Positions 43,979 through 53,956 of a stretch of 64,000 nt of DNA are shown in pieces (the first letter of the stretch is position 1; every line of letters starts with the position of its first letter). The notes under the pieces were generated by a model. The model saw nothing but the letters and a program-made list of their open reading frames with translations. It was not told the origin of the DNA and made no database searches. The stretch is from Billgrantia campisalis (lineage in GTDB: Bacteria; Pseudomonadota; Gammaproteobacteria; Pseudomonadales; Halomonadaceae): the NCBI RefSeq assembly GCF_022341425.1, contig NZ_JABFUC010000013.1:62001-126000 (forward strand). Reading direction: 5' to 3'. The position numbers and the translations under genes are program-made.

Positions 43979-45370
43979 TCAGGCCTGGCCTTCCAGCACG
44001 GCATAGTAGGCCGGCTGCAGCATGCGATCCTTCATCACCCAGGCGACCCAGGACTCGTCACGGGGATCGATAAACGGGAAGGAGGGCAGGAAATCCAGGT
44101 TGTTATCGTAACCGAACTCCACCAGCAGCGCCTTGCCGATGCCGGTGATCATCGGACAGGAGGTGTAGCCGTTGTGGCGGGCCGGTAGCGGCTGTTCCTG
44201 CATCTGAGCCAGCAGATTGGCCTCTACCACCGGGGCCTGGGCCTTGACGCTGGCGGCGGTCTTGTTGATGGGGGCGCCGATCACATCGCCGATGCCGAAC
44301 ACCTCCGGATAGCGGTTGTGCTGCATGGTGTGGATGTCGACATCCAGCCACTCGCCGCGGAAGGGACCCTCGCGGGCGATCAGGTCGCTCTCGCGGACGA
44401 AATCCGGCGCGCTCATGGGTGGCACCACGTGGATGAAGTCGTAGTCGGCGATCACCGTGCGCTCGCCCTCCTGGGAGAACTCCGCCTCACGCAGTTCATG
44501 GTGGGAGGTGAATTCACTGTCCGGGCCGACGAAGGCGAACTCCGCCTGACGCGCGCCGGGGTCGATGGCGGTGAGCCGGTAGTGGTGGCGGCGATTGACG
44601 CCCTGGTCATCGAAGCGCTGTTTGACGAAGTCGTTGACCCAGGGCTGGCTGAAGAGCGCATCGCCCGGGGCCATGAAATCGACCTGGAAGTCGTCGCGAT
44701 GGCCGGTATCTTCCAGACGGGAGAGCGTCGTAAAGGTCATCTTCAGCGGGGCCCCGGCGCACTTCACCGGGGTGGGCGCGGCGGTGAAGAGGCCCTTGCC
44801 GCCGCCGGTAGCGATCCAGGCGTCGATAGCGTCGCGGGTGCGGGTGGCGCCTTCGATACTGGCGTAGACGCTGCCGATGCCATGGCTACCGACCAGGTCC
44901 GGCGACATGCCGTCGATCAAGTGGTAGTTGAGCTGCAGGCCGGTGGCCACCACCAGGTAGTCGTACTCCAGCACGCTGGCATCGGCCAGCGAGACGCGGC
45001 GCTGCTCGGCATCGATGCCCACGGCGGGCTGGCGTACCCAGTCTACACCGGCTGGGACGAAGTTGGCGTTGGGGCGCATGGTCTTGTCGGGGTTCCAGAC
45101 GCCGGAGGCCACCAGGGTCCAGCCTGGCTGATAGTGGTGAATCTCGCGGGGCTCGACCAGGGAGATTCGCGCGCCGTCGAGGCGGCGGGAGAGCCGGTTG
45201 GCCATGGCCATGCCGGCGGCGCCGCCGCCGAGGATGACGATGCGGGCGTTGGTGGACAGCGTGCTGGCCTGGAGGCTGCCCAAGGGCAGCAGGCCGGCGG
45301 CACCGGCGCCCAGTCCCATTTTCAGGAGCTGGCGCCGATCCAGGCGGGGTGGTTCGAGGGGAGGGGGCAT
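43979..45370 (-). CDS. Sulfide:quinone oxidoreductase-like flavoprotein (Tat-exported)
   Basis: A 463-residue FAD enzyme. RRQLLKMGLGAGAAGLLPLG is a Tat signal, so it acts in the periplasm. The FAD site IVILGGGAAGMAMANRL (from about 44), VVATGLQL and the C-terminal IGDVIGAPINKTAASVKAQ fit the SQR/flavocytochrome c sulfide dehydrogenase family. Cys204 (VKCAGAP) and Cys405 (TSCPM) are likely redox residues. An AGGAG site precedes the ATG at 45370. It probably oxidises sulfide to polysulfide with electrons going to quinone. Confidence 0.85.
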   Translation of the reverse strand: MPPPLEPPRLDRRQLLKMGLGAGAAGLLPLGSLQASTLSTNARIVILGGGAAGMAMANRLSRRLDGARISLVEPREIHHYQPGWTLVASGVWNPDKTMRPNANFVPAGVDWVRQPAVGIDAEQRRVSLADASVLEYDYLVVATGLQLNYHLIDGMSPDLVGSHGIGSVYASIEGATRTRDAIDAWIATGGGKGLFTAAPTPVKCAGAPLKMTFTTLSRLEDTGHRDDFQVDFMAPGDALFSQPWVNDFVKQRFDDQGVNRRHHYRLTAIDPGARQAEFAFVGPDSEFTSHHELREAEFSQEGERTVIADYDFIHVVPPMSAPDFVRESDLIAREGPFRGEWLDVDIHTMQHNRYPEVFGIGDVIGAPINKTAASVKAQAPVVEANLLAQMQEQPLPARHNGYTSCPMITGIGKALLVEFGYDNNLDFLPSFPFIDPRDESWVAWVMKDRMLQPAYYAVLEGQA

Positions 45371-45405
45371 GACAGGACTCCTGGATATCGGGTCAGGCGG
45401 TCATT

Positions 45406-45442
45406 GTTATATCCTTATAACTCTTGGTCTATATTTATAACC
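45406..45442. promoter_or_regulatory. Palindromic operator(s) upstream of the sulfide oxidoreductase gene
   Basis: A perfect inverted repeat GTTATA-TCCT-TATAAC (45406-45421) and a related imperfect palindrome GGTCTATATTTATAACC (45426-45442) lie 35-72 bp upstream of the start in an AT-rich patch. They resemble paired sites of an ArsR-type sulfide-responsive repressor (BigR/SqrR), but no regulator gene is adjacent. Confidence 0.45.
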
Positions 45443-45548
45443 GAGTCTTCACACTACTGTCTCTTCATCCTTGGTGTGCGGCAATATGACGCAGGCTATG
45501 AAAAAGGCTGTCACCAGCTGCTCTCCCGAGGTCGGTTACTCTGACGCA

Positions 45549-45578
45549 GACGGCCACCGCCATCGGGCGGTGGCCGTC
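45549..45578 (-). terminator. Terminator after dmlA
   Basis: A perfect 13-bp stem (45549-45561 with 45566-45578) and an ATCG loop, starting 21 bases past the dmlA stop. The remaining 100 bp to 45443 show no further feature. Confidence 0.7.
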
Positions 45579-45599
45579 GTGTGGCAGGCAAGAGGGGAA

Positions 45600-46670
45600 T
45601 CAGCCGATTCGCTTGGCGATGGCCCGGCCGAGCGTCTCGGTGCTGCCGTTACCGCCCACGTCCGGGGTGAGCACGCTCTTGTCTCCCTCGGCCAGCACCG
45701 CCTCGAAGGCATCAACGATCGCCTGGGCGGCCTCGGGCTGCCCCAGGTGGTCGAGCATCATCGCCGCCGACCAGATCTGGCCGATGGGGTTGGCGATGCC
45801 CTTGCCGGCGATGTCCGGGGCGCTGCCGTGGACCGGCTCGAAGAGGCTCGGGAAGCTGCCGTCGGGGTTGATGTTGGCCGAGGGCGCCACGCCGATGGTG
45901 CCGGTGCAGGCCGGGCCCAGGTCGGAGAGGATGTCGCCGAACAGGTTGCTGGCCACCACCACGTCGAACCAGTCGGGGTGCATCACGAAGTTGGCGGTGA
46001 GGATATCGATATGGAACTGGTCCACGGCGACGTCGGGATAGTTCGCCCCCATCGCCTTCACCCGCTCATCCCACCAGGGCATGGTGATGGCGATGCCGTT
46101 GGACTTGGTGGCCGAGGTGAGCTTCTTTCGCGGCCGTGACTGGGCCAGTTCATAGGCGAACTTCAGCACCCGGTCGACGCCGTGGCGGCTCATCACCGTC
46201 TCCTGGATCACCACCTCACGGTCGGTGCCCTCGAACATCTTGCCGCCGACGCTGGAGTACTCGCCCTCGGTGTTCTCGCGCACCACGTAGAAGTCGATAT
46301 CGCCCGGCTTTCTATCCGCCAGGGGGCTCTTGATGCCCGGCAGCAGCTTGCAGGGGCGCAGGTTGACGTACTGGTCGAAGCGGCGGCGGAACTGCAGCAG
46401 CGAGCCCCACAGCGAGATGTGGTCGGGCACGGTGTCGGGCCAGCCCACGGCGCCGTAGAAGATCGCATCGACGTCCTTGAGCTGTTCGAACCAGTCGTCA
46501 GGCAGCATCTGGCCGTGCTCGGCGTAGTAGTCGCAGCAGGCGAAGTCGAAATGCTCGAGTGTGAGATCGATGCCGAAGCGGGCGGCGGCGGCCTCCAGGG
46601 CGCGCAGGCCCTCGGGCATCACCTCCTTGCCGATGCCGTCTCCGGGAATCACCGCGATACGCTGGGTCAT
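45600..46670 (-). CDS. dmlA: D-malate dehydrogenase (decarboxylating) / tartrate dehydrogenase
   Basis: A 356-residue NAD- and metal-dependent beta-decarboxylating dehydrogenase of the isocitrate/isopropylmalate family. GAVGWPDTVPDHISLWGSLL, VVRENTEGEYSSVGGKM and SNLFGDILSDLGPACTGTIG follow E. coli DmlA closely. It converts D-malate to pyruvate and CO2, and relatives also act on tartrate. The ATG at 46670 gives MTQRIAVIPGDG; a longer frame to 46766 crosses the promoter. The divergent LysR gene is its probable regulator. Confidence 0.9.
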   Translation of the reverse strand: MTQRIAVIPGDGIGKEVMPEGLRALEAAAARFGIDLTLEHFDFACCDYYAEHGQMLPDDWFEQLKDVDAIFYGAVGWPDTVPDHISLWGSLLQFRRRFDQYVNLRPCKLLPGIKSPLADRKPGDIDFYVVRENTEGEYSSVGGKMFEGTDREVVIQETVMSRHGVDRVLKFAYELAQSRPRKKLTSATKSNGIAITMPWWDERVKAMGANYPDVAVDQFHIDILTANFVMHPDWFDVVVASNLFGDILSDLGPACTGTIGVAPSANINPDGSFPSLFEPVHGSAPDIAGKGIANPIGQIWSAAMMLDHLGQPEAAQAIVDAFEAVLAEGDKSVLTPDVGGNGSTETLGRAIAKRIG

Positions 46671-46795
46671 GGGGGTCTCCTGTGATCGAGAGGCTGGCCG
46701 TGGTTCGGCCGATAGCGCTCTTAGTCTAGCCGTTGGCGTGATCAAGATAATTGGGTCAAATGGCAAGATATTATTGAGTGAAAGTGGAGAGTGGC

Positions 46796-47702
46796 GTGGC
46801 GCAGCTCGATGACCTGGCCTTTTTCCAGCAGCTGGCGCGAGCCGGCACCCTGACCGCCACCGCCCGCGAACTGGGGCTGTCGCTGTCGGCGGTGAGCAAG
46901 CGGCTCAAGCAGCTCGAGGCGCGTCTCGGCGTGGAGCTGGCCAGCCGCACCACCCGACGGCTGAGCCTGACGGCCGAAGGCGAGCGCTACCTGCAGCGCG
47001 GGGCGGCGATCCTCGAGGAGCTGGCCGAGCTGGAGGAGGCGCTAGGTGAGCAACAGGCGGCACTCTCCGGGCCGCTGCGCATCAACGCCACCTTCGGCTT
47101 CGGGCGGCGCCACGTGGCACCGCTGCTGTCGGCCTTTTGCACTCGACACCCCGGCGTGGAGGGGCGGCTGGAGTTGACCAACTTCCCGATGAGCCTTGGC
47201 GACCAGGGGGTCGATGTCGGCATCCGCGTCGGTGAGCCGCCGGACTCGCGGCTGGTGGCGCGGCGTATCCTGGCCAATCGCCGGGTGCTGTGCGCCTCGC
47301 CAGCCCATGTGGCGAGCATGCCGCGTCTCGAGACCCCGGCGGATCTCGCCGGCCAGGCCTGCCTGGTGCTGCGCGAGAACGACAGCGACTACACCGTATG
47401 GCGTTTCCGGCGTCGCGGAGGCGGCGACGCCGAGCAGGCGGTAAAGGTGACCGGGCCGCTGGCCAGCAACGATGGCGAAGTGATCGTGCGCCTGGCGCTG
47501 GACGGCCACGGCGTCGCCCTGCGCTCCTGGTGGGATGTGCATGAACACCTGACAAGCGGCGCCCTGATCGAGCTGCTGCCTGAGTGGCAGGGGGTGCGCG
47601 CCGACTTCCACGCCGTCTATCAGCAGCGCCGGCATGTGCCGGCGCGGATTCGCGCCTTCATCGACTTCCTCGAGGTGCAGCTGCCGGGGCGAGTGCCGGC
47701 GC

Positions 47703-47713
<11 letters not shown>
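46796..47713 (+). CDS. LysR-family regulator, probable regulator of dmlA
   Basis: A 305-residue LysR protein: N-terminal helix-turn-helix (ARAGTLTATARELGLSLSAVSKRLKQLEARLGVEL region) and a periplasmic-binding-like effector domain (from about 90; LRINATFGFGRRHVAPLLSAF). I chose GTG 46796 because GGAG lies seven bases upstream; GTG 46778 is possible. The 125-bp divergent gap to dmlA contains an AT-rich stretch with short TTGGGTCAA-like halves. By analogy with DmlR it would activate dmlA in response to D-malate. The 3' end overlaps the threonine aldolase gene by 11 bp. Confidence 0.85.
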
Positions 47714-48690
<977 letters not shown>

Positions 48691-48710
<20 letters not shown>

Positions 48711-49566
48711 GGGGCCCTCGTGGGTCGCTGTCATCAGGGTTGCCCCGGTGTGGGGGCGGGCCGCCGACGGTCAGGGCTAGCCGGGGCAGCGGGTCCTGGC
48801 GAAAGTAGCGGGTGAGCAGGTCGTAGAGCGCTGGGTAGGCCTCCTGCAGCAGGTCGGGGGCGGTGAAGAAGGCCTCGCAGCACACCGCGAAGCACTCGCC
48901 GGGGTGGCTGGCGGCATAGTCGTCGATGGGGGTGGCCTCGCCGCGCGCGAGGCGCGCCTGGAGGTCGTCCCACACGCCCATGAACACCCGGTGCCACTCC
49001 CGTGGGTCGATGTCGCGGGACAGCGGTGGGAAGCCATCGACGTCGAGCGAGTTGCCCAGGTCGAGCTTGTGGGCCAGCTCATGAATCACCACGTTGAAGC
49101 CGCTGAAGTCGCCGCTCTCCATCAGGTCGGGGAAGGCCACCACCACCGGGCCCTGGGAGGAGGTCTCGCCGGCGCGCTCGTCGACGTACTCGTGCATCAC
49201 GCCGAATTCGTCCATCTCCTCCACCTGGCGGCGGAAGGCCTCGGGTAGGATCAGGATCTCGTGAACGCCGCTGAAGGCGTCGTCGTGTTCGTCGTCGCTC
49301 CAGCCCAGGGTCATCAGGCAGCCCTGGGCGGCCAGCGCCAGCTGGGCCGGCAGGTCGAAGGGCGTGCTCTCGGCCAGTTCCGGGTGCAGGCTCAGGCGCT
49401 TGGTATGCAAAAAGCGCCAGGCGCGCTGGCCGAGACGCTCGGCCTGGTCGTCGGGCAGGGCGGCCAGCAGCGGCAGCCGCCCGCGCGCCTCGGCCCAGGC
49501 GTCCGCCGGGAAGGGGTGGCGGTCGGCGAAGCGGGTCGCCCGCCAGCGGCGCAGCCTGCCCAGCAT
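48691..49566 (-). CDS. mtfA: MtfA-family zinc peptidase
   Basis: A 291-residue cytoplasmic M90 metallopeptidase. VVIHELAHKLDLGNSLDVDG carries the HExxH zinc motif, and ECFAVCCEAFF holds the downstream Glu ligand. E. coli MtfA binds the glucose repressor Mlc and affects ptsG expression. It begins 4 bp after the GNAT-nitrilase gene and overlaps ltaE, so the three form one leftward unit. Confidence 0.92.
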
Positions 49567-49570
49567 CGGC

Positions 49571-51142
49571 TCAGTTCTCCTCCAGGTTGGCCCCGGACTT
49601 CCACGACCAGTCGCGCCAGCGCAGGTCGAAGAGGTCCTTGCGGCGGTCCTTGAGATTGGTCACCGAACCCTCGGCACGCACCACGGTGAGCCGGGTCAGG
49701 TCCAGGTCCGAGAACATCACCATCTCGGTGTTGGGGGTGGTCTCGGAGAGCACCGCGTCGTGGGGGAAGGCGAAGTCCGACGGCGAGAACACCGACGACT
49801 GGGCGTACTGGATGTCGAGGTTCTCGATCGACGGCACGTTGCCCACGCTGCCGCACAGCACCACGTAGCACTCGTTCTCGATGGCCCGCGCCTGAGAGCA
49901 GTGGCGCACCCGCAGGTAGCCGTTCTTGGTATCGGTCCAGAAGGGCACGAAGAGGATGTCCATGTCCTGGTCGGCGAGCAGCCGCGAGAGTTCGGGAAAC
50001 TCCACGTCGTAGCAGATCTGGATGCCGACGCGCCCGGCGTCGGTGTCGAAGACGCGCAGCTCGTCGCCGCCGTCGATCACCCAGTCGCGGCGCTCCTGGG
50101 GGGTGATGTGCAGCTTGTCCTGGTGCTCGATGCTGCCGTCGCGGTGGCACAGGTAGCAGACGTTGTAGAGGCGGTCGTCCTCGCGCACCTCGATCATCGA
50201 GCCGGCCACGATGTTGATGTTGTAGGCCACCGCCATGCGCGACAGCTCGGTGACGAACTGCTCGGTGAAGCCGGCCAGGAAGCGGACCGCCGCCTGCTGG
50301 TCCTGCTGGGCGGCGCGATCCTGCAGGCCCATCAACGGGGCGTTGAACAGCTCCGGGAAGACCGCGAAGTCGCTCTGGTAGTCGGAGAGGGCGTCCACGA
50401 AGTACTCGACCTGCTGCAGCACCGCCTCCACCGAATCGAACTCGCGCATCTGCCACTGCACGGCGCCGACGCGCACCTGGGTGGGGCGGTTCTCCAGCAC
50501 CCGCTCGGCGGGCTCGAAGAGGATGTTGTTCCACTCCAGCAGGGTCGCATAGCCCTGGGACTTCTCGTCCTCGGGCAGGTACTTGCGCAGCAGCCGCTTG
50601 ACCTGGAAGTCGTTGGCCAGCTGGAAGGAGAGGATGGGGTCGTGGATCTCCTTGCGCGCGACCTTGTCCAGGTACTCGGCGGGGGAGAGCTCATCGGCGT
50701 GCTCGTGGTACTGAGGAATGCGTCCGCCGGCCAGGATCGCCCGCAGGTTCATGGAGCGGCACAGCTCCTTGCGCGCCTCGTAGAGGCGCCGGCCCAGGCG
50801 ATAGCCGCGGTAGTCCGGATGAATCAGCACGTCGAGCCCGTACATGGCATCGCCGTCCGGGTCGTTGAGGATGGTCTCGCGCTTGCCGATCAGGTCGTCG
50901 TACTGGTGCGGGTTGGAGAAGGTGTCGTAGTCGACCAGGGCAGTCAGCGCCACGCCGACGATGGTCTCGTCGTCCTCGATGGCGATCTGGCCGTCGGGAA
51001 ATTCCTTGATCAACTTGTCGATGGTGGGCTTCGGCCAGGCACCGCCGATATCGTCGTAGACCCGGTCCATCAGCGCCTTGAGCTGCGGATAGTCCTCGGG
51101 GGTGAGGTTGCGCAGGGTGAGGTGCAGATCGTCGAGGGACAT
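49571..51142 (-). CDS. GNAT acetyltransferase / carbon-nitrogen hydrolase fusion
   Basis: A 523-residue fusion: an N-terminal GNAT domain (about 1-200; GLDVLIHPDYRGYRLGRRLYEARKEL is the acetyl-CoA region) and a C-terminal nitrilase domain (about 222-510). The nitrilase triad is Glu264 (FPELF), Lys343 (QDKLHITPQE) and Cys377 (GIQICYDVEFPE). The frame extends upstream to 52186 through the convergent-looking EamA region, but the ATG at 51142 begins the conserved protein. This fusion family is widespread, yet its substrate is unknown; an amide made or cleaved on an amino-acid derivative is plausible. Confidence 0.88.
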   Translation of the reverse strand: MSLDDLHLTLRNLTPEDYPQLKALMDRVYDDIGGAWPKPTIDKLIKEFPDGQIAIEDDETIVGVALTALVDYDTFSNPHQYDDLIGKRETILNDPDGDAMYGLDVLIHPDYRGYRLGRRLYEARKELCRSMNLRAILAGGRIPQYHEHADELSPAEYLDKVARKEIHDPILSFQLANDFQVKRLLRKYLPEDEKSQGYATLLEWNNILFEPAERVLENRPTQVRVGAVQWQMREFDSVEAVLQQVEYFVDALSDYQSDFAVFPELFNAPLMGLQDRAAQQDQQAAVRFLAGFTEQFVTELSRMAVAYNINIVAGSMIEVREDDRLYNVCYLCHRDGSIEHQDKLHITPQERRDWVIDGGDELRVFDTDAGRVGIQICYDVEFPELSRLLADQDMDILFVPFWTDTKNGYLRVRHCSQARAIENECYVVLCGSVGNVPSIENLDIQYAQSSVFSPSDFAFPHDAVLSETTPNTEMVMFSDLDLTRLTVVRAEGSVTNLKDRRKDLFDLRWRDWSWKSGANLEEN

Positions 51143-51198
51143 GGCGCATCCTTGTTGGTCAGGGAGTCGAGTCGGGGAGTCCTCTGAATGGCAGTCTA

Positions 51199-52104
51199 TC
51201 ACGCGCGATCCACGCCGCTGATAGCCCGCCGCAGCGGCCGGGTCAGGGTCTGGGCCATGACCACGCCGGCGAGCACCAGGACGCCGCCAATGAAGTGGAA
51301 GGCGGCCACCCGCTCGCCGAGAAAGGCCATGGCGATCAGGGCGCTGAACAGCGGCATCAGGTTGATGAAGATGCTCGCCTGGCTGGCGCCGATCTGGCGG
51401 ATGGCGCGCATCCACAGGTAGGTGGTGATGATCGAGGCGGGGATACCGGCGTAGAGAATCAGCCAGACATTGTGGCCGTCCACCGGCGTCATGGGCCCCA
51501 GCAGGTAGCCGGGCAGCAGGAACAGCACCGCGAAGCAGACCTGGACATAGAGCACCACCCAGGGCGGCAGGTCGAGAGGCCAGCGCTTGAGCATCACCCC
51601 GTAGAGGGCGTAGCAGGTGGCGGCGACGACCATCAGCGCATCGCCCAGGGCGACCTCCAGCTCCAGCAGCGAGAGGGGGTTGCCGCGCCCCAGCAGCACC
51701 GCGACGCCGACCAGTGCCAGGACGCCGCCCAGGGTGCCGCCGAGGCTCGGTGCCTCGCGCAGGATCAGCGCGCTGAGCAGCACCGTGAGCAGCGGCACCA
51801 TGGCGGCCAGGATCCCCATGTTGGTGGCCGAGGTGGTTTCGGCGGCCACGTAGGCCAGCCCCTGCCACAGCGCCATGCCGAGCAGCCCCAGGGCGGCGAG
51901 CTTCGGCCACTCCCGGCGAATCGTTGCCCGATGCTGCCAGGCGGCCGGCGCCAGGAAGGGGGTGAGCACGGCGAGCGCCAGCACCCAGCGTAGAAAGGCG
52001 ATGCTGCTCGGCGCGATGGCGCCCACGGTGAGTTGGTTGATGGTCATGTTGCCCGACCAGATCAGCACGGCCCCCAGCGGGGCCAGAAAGTAGAGCAGCG
52101 GCAT
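51199..52104 (-). CDS. EamA/DMT-family transporter
   Basis: A 301-residue protein with ten membrane helices in two EamA repeats (SGNMTINQLTVGAIAPSSIAFLRW early; IFINLMPLFSALIAMAFLGE late). Members export amino acids or other metabolites. The ATG at 52104 follows GAGGAC; a longer frame into 52281 includes the Ser-Leu-Gly repeat that is only the antisense of the BCCT repeat. It lies 56 bp upstream of the GNAT-nitrilase gene. Confidence 0.88.
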   Translation of the reverse strand: MPLLYFLAPLGAVLIWSGNMTINQLTVGAIAPSSIAFLRWVLALAVLTPFLAPAAWQHRATIRREWPKLAALGLLGMALWQGLAYVAAETTSATNMGILAAMVPLLTVLLSALILREAPSLGGTLGGVLALVGVAVLLGRGNPLSLLELEVALGDALMVVAATCYALYGVMLKRWPLDLPPWVVLYVQVCFAVLFLLPGYLLGPMTPVDGHNVWLILYAGIPASIITTYLWMRAIRQIGASQASIFINLMPLFSALIAMAFLGERVAAFHFIGGVLVLAGVVMAQTLTRPLRRAISGVDRA

Positions 52105-52207
52105 GGTGTCCTCGGTACGTTGAAACGAGGCCTCTCGCTGTCGGAGGCTGGAAGAGGGGGAATGGTAAGCTGATGATGACTGACATCCCACCATAAGGAA
52201 GTCTGCC

Positions 52208-53884
52208 ATGAACGATCCGAGCGATCCGAGCGATCCGAGCGATCCGAGCGATCCGTCATCGCACGCCGCGACCAGTGACATGGAGACGGACTACGTCGTC
52301 GGACAGGACAATATCGAAGGGCAGCTGGGACCTTTCGGTTTCGATGTGCACAACCGGGTCTTTATCGTATCGGCGCTGGCGTCGCTGGTTTTCATCATCC
52401 TGACCCTGCTGTTTCCGGCGCGGGCGGGGGCCCTGTTCCAGACCATCGTTAGCTTCGCCACCGGGACGCTGGACTGGTACTTCATGCTGGTGGTGGATTT
52501 CTTCATCCTCTTTTGTGTCGTCCTGATCGTCTCGCCCTATGGCTCGGTGAGGCTGGGGGGACCCGATGCGCGGCCGGATTACCACTACCTTTCCTGGTTC
52601 GCGATGCTGTTCGCCGCCGGTATCGGCATCGGGCTGCTGTTCTTCGGCGTGCTGGAGCCGGTCTATCACGCCAATGTGTCCTTGCCACTGGGCATTGCCT
52701 CGCCTTTCGGGGCCGACGGGGCACTGAATCCGGAGGCGATTCCCGAGGCCACGGCGCTGGGCCTGGCCGGCACCTACCTGCACTGGGGCATCCACGGCTG
52801 GGCGGTTTATGTGGTGATGGCCCTGGCGCTGTCCATCTTCACCTATAACAAGGGCCTGCCCTTCTCCATTCGGTCGGCGTTCTTCCCGATCCTCGGCGAT
52901 CGCGTCTGGGGCTGGTGGGGCCATGTGATCGATATCCTGGCGGTCTTTTCCACGCTCTTCGGCCTGGCCACCTCCCTCGGGCTCGGCGCGCAGCAGGCCA
53001 ATGCGGGGATGAACTTCGTTTTCGGCCTGGAGGTGAGCGCCGCCGCGCAGGTGATCATTATTCTGCTGGTCACCGCGGTGGCCCTGGTGTCGGTATGGCG
53101 CGGGCTCGATGGCGGCGTGAAGAAGCTCTCCGAGTTCAACATGATCATGGCCGTGCTGTTCTTCTTCTTCGTGCTGTTGGCCGGCCCGACCCTGGTGGCC
53201 ATGAGCGGCTTCTGGACGGGGCTTACGACCTATGTGACGGAGTTCGTGCCGCTCTCGGCGCCCTTTGGACGTGAGGACGACGCCTATCGGCAGGACTGGA
53301 CGATCTTCTACTGGGCCTGGTGGATCAGCTGGGCGCCCTTCGTCGGCATGTTCATCGCCCGGGTGTCCCGCGGGCGCACGATCCGTGAATTCGTGATCTG
53401 CGTGCTGATCATTCCCAGCCTGTTCATCTTCATCTGGATGGGCGTCGTCGGTTCCACCGCCCTGGATCAGCTCTATGCCAGCCCGGAGACCAGTCTGGTC
53501 AAGGCGTACGTGATCGACACCTACAGCCCCGAGCTGTCGCTGTTCGGCATGCTCAACGAGCTGCCGCTGACCGGTCTGATGTCGACCATCGCCATCGTGC
53601 TGGCGCTGATCTTCTTCGTCACCTCCTCGGATTCCGGCTCTCTGGTGATCGATACCATTACCGCCGGCGGCAAGATCGACGCCCCCCGGACCCAGCGGAT
53701 GTTCTGGGCGGTGGTGGAGGGCTTGATCGCCATCGTGCTGCTGCTGGGCGGCGGGCTGTCGGCGCTGCAGGCGGGGGTGACGGCAACGGCGATTCCCTTC
53801 TCTATCGTGATGCTGCTGATGTGCTACAGCATCATCAAGGCGCTGAATGGGGAGCTGCGTCTCGGAGCCTCAAAGCTGCGCTGA
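52208..53884 (+). CDS. BCCT-family betaine/choline/carnitine transporter
   Basis: A 558-residue transporter with twelve helices. LHWGIHGWAVYVVMALAL, the Trp-rich TIFYWAWWISWAPFVGMFIARVSRGRTIREF region and SSDSGSLVIDT identify the BCCT family. These Na+- or H+-coupled carriers import compatible solutes such as glycine betaine, fitting a halophile. The short C-terminus suggests limited osmosensing. The N-terminal tail is a run of Asp-Pro-Ser units encoded by a 9-bp tandem repeat. Confidence 0.93.
   Translation: MNDPSDPSDPSDPSDPSSHAATSDMETDYVVGQDNIEGQLGPFGFDVHNRVFIVSALASLVFIILTLLFPARAGALFQTIVSFATGTLDWYFMLVVDFFILFCVVLIVSPYGSVRLGGPDARPDYHYLSWFAMLFAAGIGIGLLFFGVLEPVYHANVSLPLGIASPFGADGALNPEAIPEATALGLAGTYLHWGIHGWAVYVVMALALSIFTYNKGLPFSIRSAFFPILGDRVWGWWGHVIDILAVFSTLFGLATSLGLGAQQANAGMNFVFGLEVSAAAQVIIILLVTAVALVSVWRGLDGGVKKLSEFNMIMAVLFFFFVLLAGPTLVAMSGFWTGLTTYVTEFVPLSAPFGREDDAYRQDWTIFYWAWWISWAPFVGMFIARVSRGRTIREFVICVLIIPSLFIFIWMGVVGSTALDQLYASPETSLVKAYVIDTYSPELSLFGMLNELPLTGLMSTIAIVLALIFFVTSSDSGSLVIDTITAGGKIDAPRTQRMFWAVVEGLIAIVLLLGGGLSALQAGVTATAIPFSIVMLLMCYSIIKALNGELRLGASKLR
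52214..52255 (+). repeat. 9-bp tandem repeat in the BCCT gene
   Basis: Four full copies of GATCCGAGC and a fifth partial one (GATCCG) begin two codons after the start ATG and encode (Asp-Pro-Ser)4-Asp-Pro. Each unit is three codons, so changes in copy number keep the reading frame. Confidence 0.95.
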
Positions 53885-53904
53885 TGCCTTCTGCGCATCT
53901 GGAT

Positions 53905-53950
53905 GGCCGGCCGTGGGCATCGGCGTGGTGAGAGGGGACCACGGCTGGCC
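53905..53950. terminator. Inverted repeat between convergent BCCT and glcG genes
   Basis: GGCCGGCCGTGG (53905-53916) and CCACGGCTGGCC (53939-53950) pair at 11 of 12 positions around a 22-nt loop. It may end both transcripts; there is no T-run. Confidence 0.4.
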
Positions 53951-53956
53951 GGGCAA

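Noticed and set aside
45471..46139. Plus-strand frame opposite dmlA
   Set aside because: No domain and entirely opposite a well-conserved dehydrogenase.
51143..52186. N-terminal extension of the GNAT-nitrilase frame to 871 residues
   Set aside because: The extension overlaps the EamA gene on the same strand in another frame and has low-complexity content; the conserved protein begins at 51142.
52214..52255. Possible CRISPR-like repeat
   Set aside because: Units are 9 bp with no spacers and lie in frame inside a transporter gene.
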